From an uncultured Cytophagales bacterium (GTDB lineage: Bacteria > Bacteroidota > Bacteroidia > Cytophagales > Thermoflexibacteraceae), in the NCBI GenBank assembly GCA_938039675.1, contig CALHUI010000014.1, positions 62,001-126,000 of the forward strand: DNA of 64,000 nucleotides, in the 5' to 3' direction. Both the position numbers and the translations under genes were made by a program. The notes under the pieces are model-generated. The model was not told the DNA's origin. It did not search any database and saw only the letters and a program-made list of their open reading frames with translations. This document shows positions 1-10,294 of this stretch, piece by piece (the first letter of the stretch is position 1; every line of letters begins with the position of its first letter).

Positions 1-3000
1 CACACGAGAAAGGTCACCAACTGTTACAGGCCCATCAAACCGGAAATTACCCCAAAAAGGTATAAATGAGTTGTTACCAATAATTACTGCTTTCTCAAAA
101 CGGTTGATATTGCTCCATGCAGCATCAGCAGGAGCAGCACGCGGGCCTCTAATAACCGTACCGACATCATTATTAGGATTGCCTTTTGTATTATTGCCAA
201 AATCTACTACTCCTTTGAAAATCAATTGTGTACTAAAATCATTCCATGTTTGGATGTATATTTGACGCTCTGGCGGAGCAGCAGGTGTATTGCTCAAACG
301 CAACTCACGGAAGTGAAAAGGAATTCCCCAACCATCTACTTGAAAATCGATATCTGTATGACGCCAACCTATCCCAATATTAGGAACTTCACGCGCCACA
401 TTGGCACTTCTTCCTAAGTTAATATCCACCCATAAACCTTCCGTATTAGCAGTACTATCATTATTAGCACCTGAGAAATACCAGTAGGACGCAGGAGAAG
501 GCGTATTGAATGTGAAGTTAACACCACGCAAGTCCATTGCCTGATTGTCCGGTACAGAGCCGGGCGTAATATTTCCACTACGCCCTTGTATTGTCCAATG
601 AGAATTGCCGCTTATAATTAGTTCACGCGGGGAGCTAAAGTTGATAGTAACGTAAGAACCTCCGTTGCTGCCAAAACGGTTAGTATTGAACCTGCCCACT
701 ACTAAATTCTGTCCGTTGGTATCGAATACGCCGCGCCGCAAATACACTGAACCATTATTAACAGGATTAGCCCCTGCATCTATGCGCGCACTAAAATTGT
801 CAATTAACCGCCAGCGGGTGTTATCGGCATTTCCATTAAATATCACTTCGCGGGGGAAGTTTGCTCCTCCGCTCCGAATTTCGTTCCAACCGTTGGCAGG
901 TGTTCTTCTTGCGCCTGTAAAAGTAAAGTTTAAACGATTAGTCGCAGTTTCGTTCTGAAAAGTAACCGCACCGGCTGGGCGATAACAATCAAATGCACCG
1001 GCTATGGTCAGCATACGTGTAGCACCACCTATGCTACGCAAAATCGGGTTAGCAGGTGTTACGTCGGTAACAGACCAGCGCATACCGGCTACAGCATAGT
1101 TACCATCCACATCTACCGTAGGATTAGTGGCAGAAAACGAAATATCGTGATGTCCAAAAACCACTGAATCGCTCACCGTCGGGATACATACGGCAGGAAT
1201 AAATTCGTCAGGCTCAAAAGACCAGTTGTTAGCATTGCTCCAAAGCGTATTAGTACCCGCTTGCGGTCCGCCTGCTACCCAATAGAGCGTACGGTTAGTT
1301 GAAGTACTATTATTTTTAAAGTCAATACCGCTATTGCCGCCGCCATCCGTGTAGGCATAAGCACGAATATTGTTGGTAATTGAGGATGCGTCAAGATTTG
1401 ACACATTCACGCGTACCCAGTTGCGATTAGGCGGAGCAGCCGTTAAGTTAAGCGTAGCACTGCCCGAACCTGTTCTGCTCAGTGTAATTAAGTTGTCGCA
1501 AGCTCCGGTAACCGTAAAATTAGCACTAATGTTAGCTGTTTTGCCACCGGCAAAAAGATATGTGATGCTGTTTCCCGGACCGGCAGCAGTAGTAAGGGTT
1601 ACGGCATCGTTATAGTCTGTGCTGCCACCGTTGGCAAAAGTTACGGCGAGCGTACCCGTAATACCTGTGCCTGTTACTGTTCCACCAAAATTAACCACGC
1701 CGCCATTTTTGTATTGAATGTTGCTGCCGCCGCCATTGTAGGTTACATCTCCATAGACGTCAACTTTTCCTGCATTGCTAAACGTTGCTTTGTTGTTGCT
1801 TCCTAAACTCAAATTACCGGAAAGCACCGCATTGGTAACAGTACCTCCAAAATTGATATTGGCATTATCGTGGAAAGTAGTATGCTGACCAATGGTAAAA
1901 GCACCGTTATTGTTCATGGTGAAAGTTGCATCCTTAGAGAAAATTACATCCCTTCCGATGGATACATTTTTCACATTGGCATTGGTAGTAAACGACACTG
2001 TATTGCCTACCAACACATCTTGGTCAATTTGCAAATTACCGACTTGCTGAAAGTTAAATGTGGTGTTATTGTCCGTAGTACTACTGGTAATATCACCCCA
2101 GAATCGTACATTCTGAACAGTGGCATTTACATTCAATGTTGAGTTATTTTGCAAACGGAAAGTTTCAACAGCTGTATCGCTGTCGCCAAAGTCTACATCA
2201 CCCGTATTGTTGCAAGTAAGGACACTATTTATACCAAAATTAACGTTGCCTGAGACAACAAAGTTACCGGTATTGTTTAAAGTAACTTGAGTATTTGCTC
2301 CTGCATTAAAATTGACACCTGATGTGAGTGCCATTGTTTTCACTTGAACAATATTACTATTGTTGTAATTGACAATTGCGCGGTTGTTGAATGATAAGTT
2401 GCTTATGTGAGAAACCGTAGTTACGCTATTCCCAAAAGTCAAATTATTAAAATTCGGTGAACTGGCACTAATCAAGGTGGTTGTACCATTAAATGATACT
2501 GAACCTGTATTATTATATTGCACAGTGCTGCCTGCAATTCCTCCAAAAGTAACATTACCCATATGCGTTACGTTAGTAACCGTACCGGCGAAAGTTAGCG
2601 TAGATGGTGGCGTAGTTGCTGTGGTGGCAGTCAATGTAGTGGTATTGCTAAAAACAACTGTACCTGAGTTCTGAAAAGACACCGTGTTACCATTGCCGAA
2701 AGAAACAGCACCTGTCAGAGAAATATTTCCTCCTTTGAAAGTAACGGCATTGAGATTGCCAACTGTAGTCGCTCCTGTTACGGCAGTCGTTGATTCAAAA
2801 TTTACACCTGCGCCTGCTACAGTAGATGCTGCTACGATAATGCTGCTATATGTGTAGTTAAACCCTGCCGTACTTTGAGAGAAATCCACGTTGCTGCCAA
2901 TATTCAAAGCCTCTATCTGGTGATTGCTAGCACCTTCTATGATAGCATGTTTCAAAGCAGCAGCCCCTGCAATGGTGATATTGCCATTGTTGCGGGCATT

Positions 3001-3744
3001 GGCACCCAATACAAGTCGGGTGGTTGTTCCTCCCGTTGTATTGCTGAAATTCAAAGTAGCATTTGCAAGGTTAATAGTACCGCTGCCCGACAAATCAAGG
3101 CTGGGCGGCGTATTAGAAGCGCCGGTAATATTAATAGTACTCGTACCCATATTGGCCGTGCCTACACTTATTATCTCAAAACGCTGGCAGGCGATATTCT
3201 GGTTAGCACTGGCAAAATCACCGCCTTGGTTCAAAACAAACGCTCCATAGGTGGTAAAGGCATCGGCAAGCGTAGCAGTTGAGCCGATACCTTTTGTCCA
3301 AAACACATTGCCGCCAAATGCTTGGCCTGCCATTGTAATCGTTTGCGGATTAGCCCCGGTAAATGTTACTGTTCCCGTACCGCTTACTGTCATGCTCGTA
3401 ATAAAAGTCAGATTGCCATGGATAGTAAGCGGATTGTTGATGGCAAACGTAGGAGAGTTGGTTGCCCCTGTCCAAATCATATGAGCACATGTAGCGGGTA
3501 AATCTACTTCAACGGTTAAACCTGTTGTCGTAAATGAATTGTTATCAAAAAACACGTTGTCTGCGGCTGTGGGCGGCGCAGCATGAGCAATAGCTCCCCC
3601 CGAAGTGGTGCGCCAATTGGCTGCATCGCTCCAATTGGCTGATGGAGTGCCCGGATGAACCCAGTAATAATCAGCAGCTGATATTTGATTTGCCAGAAAT
3701 GAGACAACAAATAACAGCATACTTGAAAGTGCTGTACTTTTCAT
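1..3744 (-). CDS. Giant secreted beta-repeat surface protein, partial (3' end outside window)
   Basis: The reading frame starts at ATG 3744 and stays open for 1248 codons to the left edge, so the C terminus is missing. The N terminus (MKSTALSSMLLFVVSFL, then ANQISAAD) is a typical signal peptide. Right after it comes DYYWVHPGTPSANWSDAANW, and a second copy of this Tyr-Trp-Val ... Trp-Ser-x-Ala-x-Asn-Trp module occurs near residue 820 (LYWVAGG ... WSNANNW). Between them lie hundreds of residues of Asn/Thr/Gly/Val-rich short beta-strand repeats (for example VTFGGIAGSTVQYNNTG), as in beta-helix adhesins. No catalytic domain is seen. By analogy with Bacteroidota proteins of this build it should be exported and fixed to the surface by a type IX secretion C-terminal domain, but that end is not visible. 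Function inferred as adhesin or surface-layer component only. Confidence 0.8.
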   Translation of the reverse strand, partial: MKSTALSSMLLFVVSFLANQISAADYYWVHPGTPSANWSDAANWRTTSGGAIAHAAPPTAADNVFFDNNSFTTTGLTVEVDLPATCAHMIWTGATNSPTFAINNPLTIHGNLTFITSMTVSGTGTVTFTGANPQTITMAGQAFGGNVFWTKGIGSTATLADAFTTYGAFVLNQGGDFASANQNIACQRFEIISVGTANMGTSTINITGASNTPPSLDLSGSGTINLANATLNFSNTTGGTTTRLVLGANARNNGNITIAGAAALKHAIIEGASNHQIEALNIGSNVDFSQSTAGFNYTYSSIIVAASTVAGAGVNFESTTAVTGATTVGNLNAVTFKGGNISLTGAVSFGNGNTVSFQNSGTVVFSNTTTLTATTATTPPSTLTFAGTVTNVTHMGNVTFGGIAGSTVQYNNTGSVSFNGTTTLISASSPNFNNLTFGNSVTTVSHISNLSFNNRAIVNYNNSNIVQVKTMALTSGVNFNAGANTQVTLNNTGNFVVSGNVNFGINSVLTCNNTGDVDFGDSDTAVETFRLQNNSTLNVNATVQNVRFWGDITSSTTDNNTTFNFQQVGNLQIDQDVLVGNTVSFTTNANVKNVSIGRDVIFSKDATFTMNNNGAFTIGQHTTFHDNANINFGGTVTNAVLSGNLSLGSNNKATFSNAGKVDVYGDVTYNGGGSNIQYKNGGVVNFGGTVTGTGITGTLAVTFANGGSTDYNDAVTLTTAAGPGNSITYLFAGGKTANISANFTVTGACDNLITLSRTGSGSATLNLTAAPPNRNWVRVNVSNLDASSITNNIRAYAYTDGGGNSGIDFKNNSTSTNRTLYWVAGGPQAGTNTLWSNANNWSFEPDEFIPAVCIPTVSDSVVFGHHDISFSATNPTVDVDGNYAVAGMRWSVTDVTPANPILRSIGGATRMLTIAGAFDCYRPAGAVTFQNETATNRLNFTFTGARRTPANGWNEIRSGGANFPREVIFNGNADNTRWRLIDNFSARIDAGANPVNNGSVYLRRGVFDTNGQNLVVGRFNTNRFGSNGGSYVTINFSSPRELIISGNSHWTIQGRSGNITPGSVPDNQAMDLRGVNFTFNTPSPASYWYFSGANNDSTANTEGLWVDINLGRSANVAREVPNIGIGWRHTDIDFQVDGWGIPFHFRELRLSNTPAAPPERQIYIQTWNDFSTQLIFKGVVDFGNNTKGNPNNDVGTVIRGPRAAPADAAWSNINRFEKAVIIGNNSFIPFWGNFRFDGPVTVGDLSRV

Positions 3745-4270
3745 AGTATAAGTAATAAATCGATAGCAAAGAGAATTAATTAAATTTAAGTGTGTTGCCT
3801 AAGGGGTCTTATCATACAATACTAACGTAAAAATATGCAACTAGATATAGCAAAATAAATGCATTATAAGTCATTTAAAAACATATGTAATTGAAAAATC
3901 AAAATTCTTATTCTTTTTAGAAAAAAATTGGTTTTACTAAAAAATCATACGCCTTATTAAACCCGTAAATAGCTCTTTAAAAGATGAAAAAGCATTATTT
4001 ATATTGTTAAATACGAGTAAAAAAGCATATAAACTACATATTAATAAAAAGCTTTGAAAATTTGTAATAATTGAAAGAAAGTACAGATTTTTACTTAAAA
4101 AGCACTTTTAAAGAGGTTTTATTACATAGTCCTATATTCCATGAAGGTGTTTACACCACCGATGAGCTGCAAAAACAAGCCTCTTTTTTATAACTAATTG
4201 ATTAGCAAAATAATAATTAGAACAACATCAAAACTGCCTAATCTTAAAACTTTACAATCAAATTCAGTAA
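3745..4270. other. AT-rich gene-free stretch
   Basis: About 530 bases between the surface-protein start and the gcvP terminator. It is strongly A/T-rich, full of short A and T runs, and has no open frame with recognisable protein similarity and no tRNA-like cloverleaf. It presumably holds the promoter of the leftward surface-protein gene, but I see no convincing TTTG/TAnnTTTG pair there. Confidence 0.5.
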
Positions 4271-4315
4271 TAAAAACAAAAAAATAACGTCGGTTGAGAA
4301 ATAACTCAACCGACG
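4271..4315 (-). terminator. Intrinsic terminator of gcvP
   Basis: Perfect 11-bp stem (4288-4298 with 4305-4315) and a 6-base loop. On the minus strand the stem is followed by a T-rich run (complement of 4271-4287), and it begins about 21 bases after the gcvP stop codon. Confidence 0.85.
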
Positions 4316-4336
4316 GCTTATTCTGTAAACGGTGGC

Positions 4337-7234
4337 TTATACCGTCTGCGTTTCATACATTTCAATAGGCAGGCAACTGCATACCAAGTTTCTGTCGCCA
4401 AAGGCATTGTCTATACGGCTGACTGACGGCCAGAATTTCGCCGTGCGGATATACGGCAGCGGATAGGCGGCTTTTTCACGCGAATAAGGCCTGTCCCAAC
4501 TGTCGGACATGATAACTTCCGCCGTATGCGGTGCGTGATGCAACACGTTGTTTGTGCGGTCGGCTTTGCCCGATTCTATTTCGGCAATCTCGGCGCGAAT
4601 GGCTATCATCGCATCACAGAAGCGGTCAAGTTCTTCCTGTGTTTCGCTTTCTGTCGGCTCTATCATCATCGTACCTGCCACAGGGAAAGATACCGTAGGA
4701 GCGTGGAAACCATAATCCATTAAGCGCTTGGCTATATCTTCCACTTCTACGCCTACCTGCTTAAACGGACGGCAGTCAATAATCATTTCATGTGCGCAGC
4801 GACCGTTTTTGCCCAGATACAAGACAGGATAGTGCTCTGCCAAACGGTCTTTGATATAGTTAGCATTCAGGATAGCAATTTCTGTTGAACGAGTGATGCC
4901 TTCTGCGCCCATCATGGCAATGTAGGCGTAGGATATTGCCAAAATGCTGGCACTTCCAAAAGGCGCGGCTGAAACTGCGGTAATGGCTTTCTCCCCACCT
5001 GTCTTTACCAATACATGACCGGGCAAGTAAGGCGCTAAGTGTTTTGACACACCAATAGGCCCCATGCCGGGACCGCCGCCGCCATGCGGAATACAGAATG
5101 TTTTATGGAGGTTCAGGTGGCAAACGTCGGCGCCAATGTTGGCAGGACTTGTCAGGCCTACCTGTGCGTTCATATTGGCACCATCCATGTAAACTTGCCC
5201 GCCATTGCGGTGGATAATATCGCAAATTTGCTTAATTTCTTCTTCAAATACACCGTGCGTAGAAGGATACGTAACCATCAGGCAGGCAAGTTCTTTGCTG
5301 TGTGCCGCTGCCTTTTCTTTCAAGTCTTCTACGTCAATGTTGCCGTTTTCATCACACTTCACCAGTACTACCTTCATACCGGCCATTACGGCGCTGGCAG
5401 GGTTTGTTCCATGTGCCGAAGTTGGAATAAGGGCCACATTGCGGTGATAGTCGCCCCTGTCGTGGTGATAAGCGCGAATAACCATCAGGCCGGTATATTC
5501 ACCCTGTGCACCCGAATTGGGCTGCAAAGAAACCGCATCAAAACCTGTTACCTCGCACAACCACTTTTCAAGGTCTTTAAAAATCTGCGCATAGCCCCGT
5601 GCTTGCTCGACGGGTGCAAAAGGATGTAGATTGCCCATTTCCGGCCATGTTATGGGTATCATTTCAGCCGTAGCGTTCAACTTCATGGTGCATGAACCCA
5701 GCGGAATCATAGAGTGAACCAGAGATAAATCCTTGTTTTCCAGCATTTTCAGGTAGCGCAACATCTCATGTTCCGAGTGGTGCGTATTAAACACCGGATG
5801 GGTCAGGTAAGGCGTATGGCGCAGCAATTCGGGCTTTATGGGCGAATACATTTCGTCTTGCTTGCTTTCAATGTCGTAAATATAGCTTAAATCGCGAGAG
5901 CCCGAGAAAATGCGAATTAGGTCGGCAACGTCCTCTATGGTAGTCGTCTCATTCAAGGAAATACCGATATGCGGCGGTGCTAAGTCGTACTGCAAATTGA
6001 TGTGTAGTTTTTCGGCAAACTCCCGAATGCTCTCCGTGAAGTCGGGAGTACTGGTAATTTGCAGCGTATCAAAAAACTGGTCATGCTTCACCTGAAAACC
6101 GATGGAACGAAGCGCATCGGCAAGCAGTACAGTCAGCCCATGAATACGGGTTGCAATTGCTTTCAGGCCTTCGGGTCCATGGTAAATAGCATAAGCTGCC
6201 GACATAACGGCCAGCAATACTTGCGCAGTACAAATATTGGAGGTGGCTTTTTCGCGGCGGATGTGCTGCTCGCGGGTTTGCAGTGCCATGCGGTAAGCAA
6301 CTTTACCGTTGGCATCTTTGGAAACCCCGATGATGCGTCCCGGAATCTGACGCTTATATTCTTCTTTTGTGGCAAAGAAGGCCGCATGAGGGCCGCCGTA
6401 GCCCATAGGTACGCCAAAGCGTTGGGCAGAGCCCACAACCACATCCGCACCCATTTCACCCGGGGATTTCAGCAGCGTGAGCGCCATTAAATCAGCTGCA
6501 ACGGCAACTTTCACATGCTGCTCGTGCAGGGCGGTGATAAAGTCGGTATAGTCTTCTACCTTGCCGTTTGCCCCCGGATATTGCAACAAAATCCCAAATA
6601 GCAGCGGGTCGGTAATATCGTAAGTAGAATGGTCGCCAATCACCAACTCAATACCCAGCGGATATGCACGGGTTTTCAACACATCAATGGTTTGCGGCAG
6701 GCAATTGTCGGACACAAAAAATTTATGTGCATTTTTCTTTTCTTTAGGGCGAACCGCATAAAGCAATGCCATGGCTTCTGCTGCCGCCGTAGCTTCATCC
6801 AGCAATGACGCATTGGCTATTTCCATGCCTGTCAGGTCAATCACCATGGTTTGGAAATTGAGCAGCATCTCCAAACGTCCCTGTGCAATTTCGGCCTGAT
6901 AGGGCGTATAAGCAGTGTACCATGCCGGATTTTCCAAAATATTCCGCAAAATCACATTGGGAGTGATGCAAGGATGATAGCCCAAACCGATAAAAGACTT
7001 GAAAATGCGATTTTTAGAGGCGATTTCTTTGAACGATGCCAAAAATTCCGCCTCGGTTTGCGGCTGCGGCAAATTTATTGCCTTACGGCTGCGAATACCT
7101 CCGGGGATGGTTTCATTTATCAAAACATCTACCGAAGATGCTTTAATCACACGCAGCATACTCTCGATTTGTGCCGCATCGGGCCCAATATGGCGACTAC
7201 TGAACGACTCTTTGTATTGTAAATTGATTTTCAT
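4337..7234 (-). CDS. gcvP: Glycine dehydrogenase (decarboxylating), P protein of the glycine cleavage system
   Basis: PLP enzyme that decarboxylates glycine and passes the aminomethyl group to lipoylated GcvH in the cytoplasm. The product is 965 residues, the normal length of the fused single-chain P protein (not the split GcvPA/GcvPB form). The PLP lysine is visible in [18 protein letters not shown] (about Lys711), and the N-terminal half carries the related non-catalytic domain (SSRHIG, then ATAAAEAM). The ATG at 7234 is the only sensible start. gcvH and gcvT are not next to it, so the system is dispersed. A possible -7 element (TAATTTTG on the minus strand) lies 25 bases upstream and a clear terminator follows. 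Identification is secure. Confidence 0.97.
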   Translation of the reverse strand: MKINLQYKESFSSRHIGPDAAQIESMLRVIKASSVDVLINETIPGGIRSRKAINLPQPQTEAEFLASFKEIASKNRIFKSFIGLGYHPCITPNVILRNILENPAWYTAYTPYQAEIAQGRLEMLLNFQTMVIDLTGMEIANASLLDEATAAAEAMALLYAVRPKEKKNAHKFFVSDNCLPQTIDVLKTRAYPLGIELVIGDHSTYDITDPLLFGILLQYPGANGKVEDYTDFITALHEQHVKVAVAADLMALTLLKSPGEMGADVVVGSAQRFGVPMGYGGPHAAFFATKEEYKRQIPGRIIGVSKDANGKVAYRMALQTREQHIRREKATSNICTAQVLLAVMSAAYAIYHGPEGLKAIATRIHGLTVLLADALRSIGFQVKHDQFFDTLQITSTPDFTESIREFAEKLHINLQYDLAPPHIGISLNETTTIEDVADLIRIFSGSRDLSYIYDIESKQDEMYSPIKPELLRHTPYLTHPVFNTHHSEHEMLRYLKMLENKDLSLVHSMIPLGSCTMKLNATAEMIPITWPEMGNLHPFAPVEQARGYAQIFKDLEKWLCEVTGFDAVSLQPNSGAQGEYTGLMVIRAYHHDRGDYHRNVALIPTSAHGTNPASAVMAGMKVVLVKCDENGNIDVEDLKEKAAAHSKELACLMVTYPSTHGVFEEEIKQICDIIHRNGGQVYMDGANMNAQVGLTSPANIGADVCHLNLHKTFCIPHGGGGPGMGPIGVSKHLAPYLPGHVLVKTGGEKAITAVSAAPFGSASILAISYAYIAMMGAEGITRSTEIAILNANYIKDRLAEHYPVLYLGKNGRCAHEMIIDCRPFKQVGVEVEDIAKRLMDYGFHAPTVSFPVAGTMMIEPTESETQEELDRFCDAMIAIRAEIAEIESGKADRTNNVLHHAPHTAEVIMSDSWDRPYSREKAAYPLPYIRTAKFWPSVSRIDNAFGDRNLVCSCLPIEMYETQTV

Positions 7235-7258
7235 GAAAAGTGGTAAAAAAAGGCTTCA

Positions 7259-7266
7259 CAAAATTA
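7259..7266 (-). promoter_or_regulatory. Possible -7 promoter element of gcvP
   Basis: Reads TAATTTTG on the minus strand, an exact match to the Bacteroidota -7 consensus TAnnTTTG, 25 bases before the gcvP start. No TTTG is seen at the expected distance upstream, so support is partial. Confidence 0.35.
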
Positions 7267-7329
7267 CTTTGTATTTAATAATTTGCTATGAAGCACTTTT
7301 GTTTTACCCGCCCGATAAATGATGTGCAC

Positions 7330-7337
7330 TATTTTTG
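7330..7337 (+). promoter_or_regulatory. Possible -7 promoter element of the CHU_C-domain gene
   Basis: TATTTTTG matches TAnnTTTG exactly, but it lies only 16 bases before the ATG at 7354, and the nearest TTTG upstream (7298-7301) is 28 bases away, longer than usual. The short leader would be compatible with the alternative start at 7378. Confidence 0.35.
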
Positions 7338-7353
7338 CAAAAAGTAGCAAAAT

Positions 7354-9303
7354 ATGATAAGCAACCGCTTTTGCCGTATGCGTTACTTCCTGTCAATTAC
7401 GCCAAAAATCTGTCAGCATTTCTCATTAGTAACAGCCGCCTCATTAGGCTGCCTATGGTTATCTACAGTTGCTTTTGCGCAAACAGGTGTGCAGCCATGC
7501 TTCCGACTGCCTGCAACGGTTGTTTGTGCCCCTGCCACTGTTACACCAACCGACTGCTCAGGGGCGCCTCCCAATCTTGTGGTTTATGACTATGGCGATG
7601 GGCAACTGCGGCTCGATAAAAGCTTCACATTCACCCGTCCGGGTAAATATCTCATCAGGCAAGGACTAAATACACTTGGTTCGGGTGGCAATATTTCGCA
7701 ACCCATCGAACTGACCGTTATTGAACCGCGCAGCCCTACTTTCCGCATAAGTACTTGCAGCAATCGGAGCGTCAGCGTAGAAATTACCGATACGGTTTTC
7801 CCCGATTATGAAATTGAATGGGGCGATGGCGCAACAACCAACGCCAAAGGCGGCGATACAAAACAACACAATTACAACGCAGAAGGTAGTTTCAACATAA
7901 CCGTTAAAGGCATTACAGGGCAAAATATTGCTTGCGGAAGCGCTTCGCAACTCGTCAATGTGGTAACGCAAATACCCGCACCTACGCTCAGTGCCGTAAC
8001 CGTACTGCCCGATGGGCGCGCCCGCGTCAATTACACACTGCCGGCAGGGTTCAATTACAGGCTGCGGCAGGTTAATTCGGCAGACAACAGCGTGAAAACC
8101 TTTAATCTGGCAGCAGGCAGCACTTCCTTTACTTCTCCGGATATTACTTCGGCTTTTGACCGCTACATCTATTCCATAGAAGCCGTTAATCCCTGCATAC
8201 CTAATACACCGGTCAATTATTTTAACCTCTTGGGTACACATACGGTGCAGGTAACACCGCTGCGCGAACTGAACCGCATCAATTGGAGCGCACCGCCGCA
8301 TGTAGGCTTTACCTCTTATACTCTGTTCAAAAACGGCGTGAAGATTGGCGAGTGGACAGGACAGAACACCCTGCAATTTGAGGACCGCGACATCACCTGC
8401 GGCACGCAATATTGCTATCGCTTAGAAACCCGTTACTACAACGGCACAGCCTTGTCGGTATCGCAAGAGGTCTGCATTACTACCAGCCGCGACTCCAACC
8501 CCCAAAGGTTTACGGAAGCACTGGCTACGGTTACCAACGAACAAGTTTTGATTACTTGGCGGCAGCCAGAACGCACCCGTATAGCAAGCGTACTGTTGCG
8601 CAAAACAGCACCCGGTCAACCGACACAGCAAATCACCCTCAATCAAACCAGCCCGCCCTACATAGACAACAACGTGTTCACTACCGGCGATGCTTATTGT
8701 TACCAATTGTCTTATGTAGATAATTGCGGCAATCAAGCCCCTTGGACAGAGCCTTTCTGTACCACCGTTCTTAACGGAAAAATCAGCGGCGACAGCGTTT
8801 TATTCAACTGGCAGGAACTGCGCGGCTATGGCACGGTAAACTATATGATTGAACAGTTGGACGAAAACGACAGAACCGTTAATGTCTTTCACCCTAACTC
8901 ACGAACTTCCATGTTTTTGCCCGTCAGCAATTTCAGCGACCAAATGCTGCGTTTTCGCCTGATTGCATGGGTCAATGTGCAAGGGAGCGTTGTGGCATTA
9001 TACACCAATATTATACGGCTGCGCATTAATGCGACTCTCATCTATCCCACGGCCTTCAGCCCCAACAGCGACGGCCTGAACGATACATTCGGCGTAACTG
9101 CCCGATTTATAGACAAGTTTCATCTCCAAATTTTCAACCGCTGGGGAGAACTAATTTACTACTCCGAAAACCCCGACGAGCGATGGGACGGCACCTACAA
9201 AGGCGTTACAGTAGCCACCGGAATCTATGCCCTTGTAATTCAGGCAGAAGACAAAACCGGCAGTAAAATAGAGCAAAAAGCCATGCTGCTGATTACAAAA
9301 TAG
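7354..9303 (+). CDS. Secreted PKD-domain protein with gliding-motility-associated C-terminal (type IX sorting) domain
   Basis: 649 residues. The N terminus has a charged stretch and a hydrophobic core ending AFAQTG, a signal peptide; Met9 at 7378 (MRYFLSITPK) is an equally good start. Two PKD-like segments follow: one with VVYDYGDGQ near residue 75, the other with IEWGDGATTN near 155. The middle is fibronectin/Ig-like with paired cysteines (CGTQYCYRLE and DAYCYQLSY, both typical of this family). The last ~85 residues, from YPTAFSPNSDGLNDTF through FNRWGELIYYSENPDERWDG to the final lysine, are the CHU_C / TIGR04131 domain, a known type B signal for the type IX secretion system. It is therefore expected on the cell surface or outside the cell. 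Ligand unknown. The tonB gene follows but has its own promoter. Confidence 0.92.
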   Translation: MISNRFCRMRYFLSITPKICQHFSLVTAASLGCLWLSTVAFAQTGVQPCFRLPATVVCAPATVTPTDCSGAPPNLVVYDYGDGQLRLDKSFTFTRPGKYLIRQGLNTLGSGGNISQPIELTVIEPRSPTFRISTCSNRSVSVEITDTVFPDYEIEWGDGATTNAKGGDTKQHNYNAEGSFNITVKGITGQNIACGSASQLVNVVTQIPAPTLSAVTVLPDGRARVNYTLPAGFNYRLRQVNSADNSVKTFNLAAGSTSFTSPDITSAFDRYIYSIEAVNPCIPNTPVNYFNLLGTHTVQVTPLRELNRINWSAPPHVGFTSYTLFKNGVKIGEWTGQNTLQFEDRDITCGTQYCYRLETRYYNGTALSVSQEVCITTSRDSNPQRFTEALATVTNEQVLITWRQPERTRIASVLLRKTAPGQPTQQITLNQTSPPYIDNNVFTTGDAYCYQLSYVDNCGNQAPWTEPFCTTVLNGKISGDSVLFNWQELRGYGTVNYMIEQLDENDRTVNVFHPNSRTSMFLPVSNFSDQMLRFRLIAWVNVQGSVVALYTNIIRLRINATLIYPTAFSPNSDGLNDTFGVTARFIDKFHLQIFNRWGELIYYSENPDERWDGTYKGVTVATGIYALVIQAEDKTGSKIEQKAMLLITK

Positions 9304-9314
9304 TCCAAGAAAAA

Positions 9315-9346
9315 TTTGGAACTTCTTCAGCAGAACCTTAGTTTTG
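9315..9346 (+). promoter_or_regulatory. Promoter of tonB (TTTG-N20-TAGTTTTG)
   Basis: TTTG at 9315-9318 and TAGTTTTG at 9339-9346, 20 bases apart, match the Bacteroidota consensus TTTG ... TAnnTTTG in sequence and spacing. The start codon of tonB is 41 bases downstream. Confidence 0.7.
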
Positions 9347-9386
9347 GCATTGAAGGCTATTATTTACTGTTTAACACCGAAAAAAT

Positions 9387-10202
9387 ATGTCTGTAGCACT
9401 CATTATCGGAGTATCAATCGTCGCACTCATTGTGGGATTGATATTCTTGTTCAACAAAATCATGGACAATAACAGGCGGAAAATTATCACCTCTAATATT
9501 GTGCATGATGGCGTCACCAAGAAGTATGAAGATGTGGACATCCACAAATCTTACGCCGGCCCGATTTTTACCATCGGCATGGCTATCAGCCTTGGTATCA
9601 TTTTGACCGCTTTTGAGTGGAAAACCTACGATGAAGCCAAAGTTGCAAGCCTTGGTACATTGCAGGACGTAGCGGAAGAAGTAATGGAAATCCCTCCTAC
9701 CGAGCAAAAACCACCTCCACCCCCTAAAATTGTCGCCCCTGAAATCGTGGAAGTTCCTGATGAAGAGGACATCAAGCAGGATTTGGAAGTGGATTTGAAC
9801 GTAGAGGTGAACCAAAACACTGTTGTTCAAAAGCAAGAAGTAGTGAAAGTTGTTGAGGCGGTTCCCGTAAAAGAGGAGGAAGTAGAAGAGATTTTTACTA
9901 TTGTAGAAGAAGGTGCCGAGCCTATTGGCGGCATGGAAACCTTCCTTAAATATGTTAGTAAAAACCTGAAATACCCTGCACAAGCTCGTCGTATGGGTGT
10001 GGAAGGTAAAGTATTTGTGCAATTCGTTGTAGAAAAAGACGGCAGCATCACCGACGTTAAAGTCGTAAAAGGCATTGGCGCAGGTTGTGACGAAGAAGCC
10101 ATTCGTGTACTCGAAAATGCACCCAAATGGAAGCCTGGTAAGCAACGCGGTCGCCCTGTGAAGCAGCGTATCGTACTTCCGATTGTTTTCAAATTGGGAT
10201 AA
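9387..10202 (+). CDS. tonB: TonB-family energy transducer with an extra N-terminal membrane helix
   Basis: 271-residue inner-membrane protein that transmits the proton-motive force to outer-membrane TonB-dependent receptors. The C-terminal domain (about 185-271) is a standard TonB_C fold: YPAQARRMGVEGKVFVQFVV, then a DGSITDVKVVKG strand and PGKQRGRPVKQRIVLP. The middle has the proline run PTEQKPPPPPK and an acidic Val/Glu-rich linker that would cross the periplasm. There are two hydrophobic helices: residues 3-24 and residues 53-73, the second leading into FEWKTYDE, which is where the single helix of Bacteroidota TonB proteins normally lies. The first helix is thus additional. exbB/exbD are not adjacent. 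Promoter and terminator both look clear, so it is a single-gene unit. Confidence 0.93.
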   Translation: MSVALIIGVSIVALIVGLIFLFNKIMDNNRRKIITSNIVHDGVTKKYEDVDIHKSYAGPIFTIGMAISLGIILTAFEWKTYDEAKVASLGTLQDVAEEVMEIPPTEQKPPPPPKIVAPEIVEVPDEEDIKQDLEVDLNVEVNQNTVVQKQEVVKVVEAVPVKEEEVEEIFTIVEEGAEPIGGMETFLKYVSKNLKYPAQARRMGVEGKVFVQFVVEKDGSITDVKVVKGIGAGCDEEAIRVLENAPKWKPGKQRGRPVKQRIVLPIVFKLG

Positions 10203-10224
10203 TTTAAGCCTTCTTTCTTTATGC

Positions 10225-10260
10225 AAAGCGCCGATGAAACAATGACATCGGCGCTTTTTT
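10225..10260 (+). terminator. Intrinsic terminator of tonB
   Basis: Perfect 12-bp stem (10225-10236 with 10246-10257), 9-base loop, GC-rich centre and a T run, 22 bases after the tonB stop. Confidence 0.9.
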
Positions 10261-10294
10261 ATATTCTTGCTCTCCATGAAAATGAAACCACTGT

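Noticed and set aside
2875-3282. 135-codon rightward frame opposite the giant surface protein
   Set aside because: No recognisable domain; the leftward frame continues unbroken through it with the repeat pattern.
7666-8409. 247-codon leftward frame inside the CHU_C-domain gene
   Set aside because: Antisense shadow; the rightward product has signal peptide, PKD and CHU_C domains.
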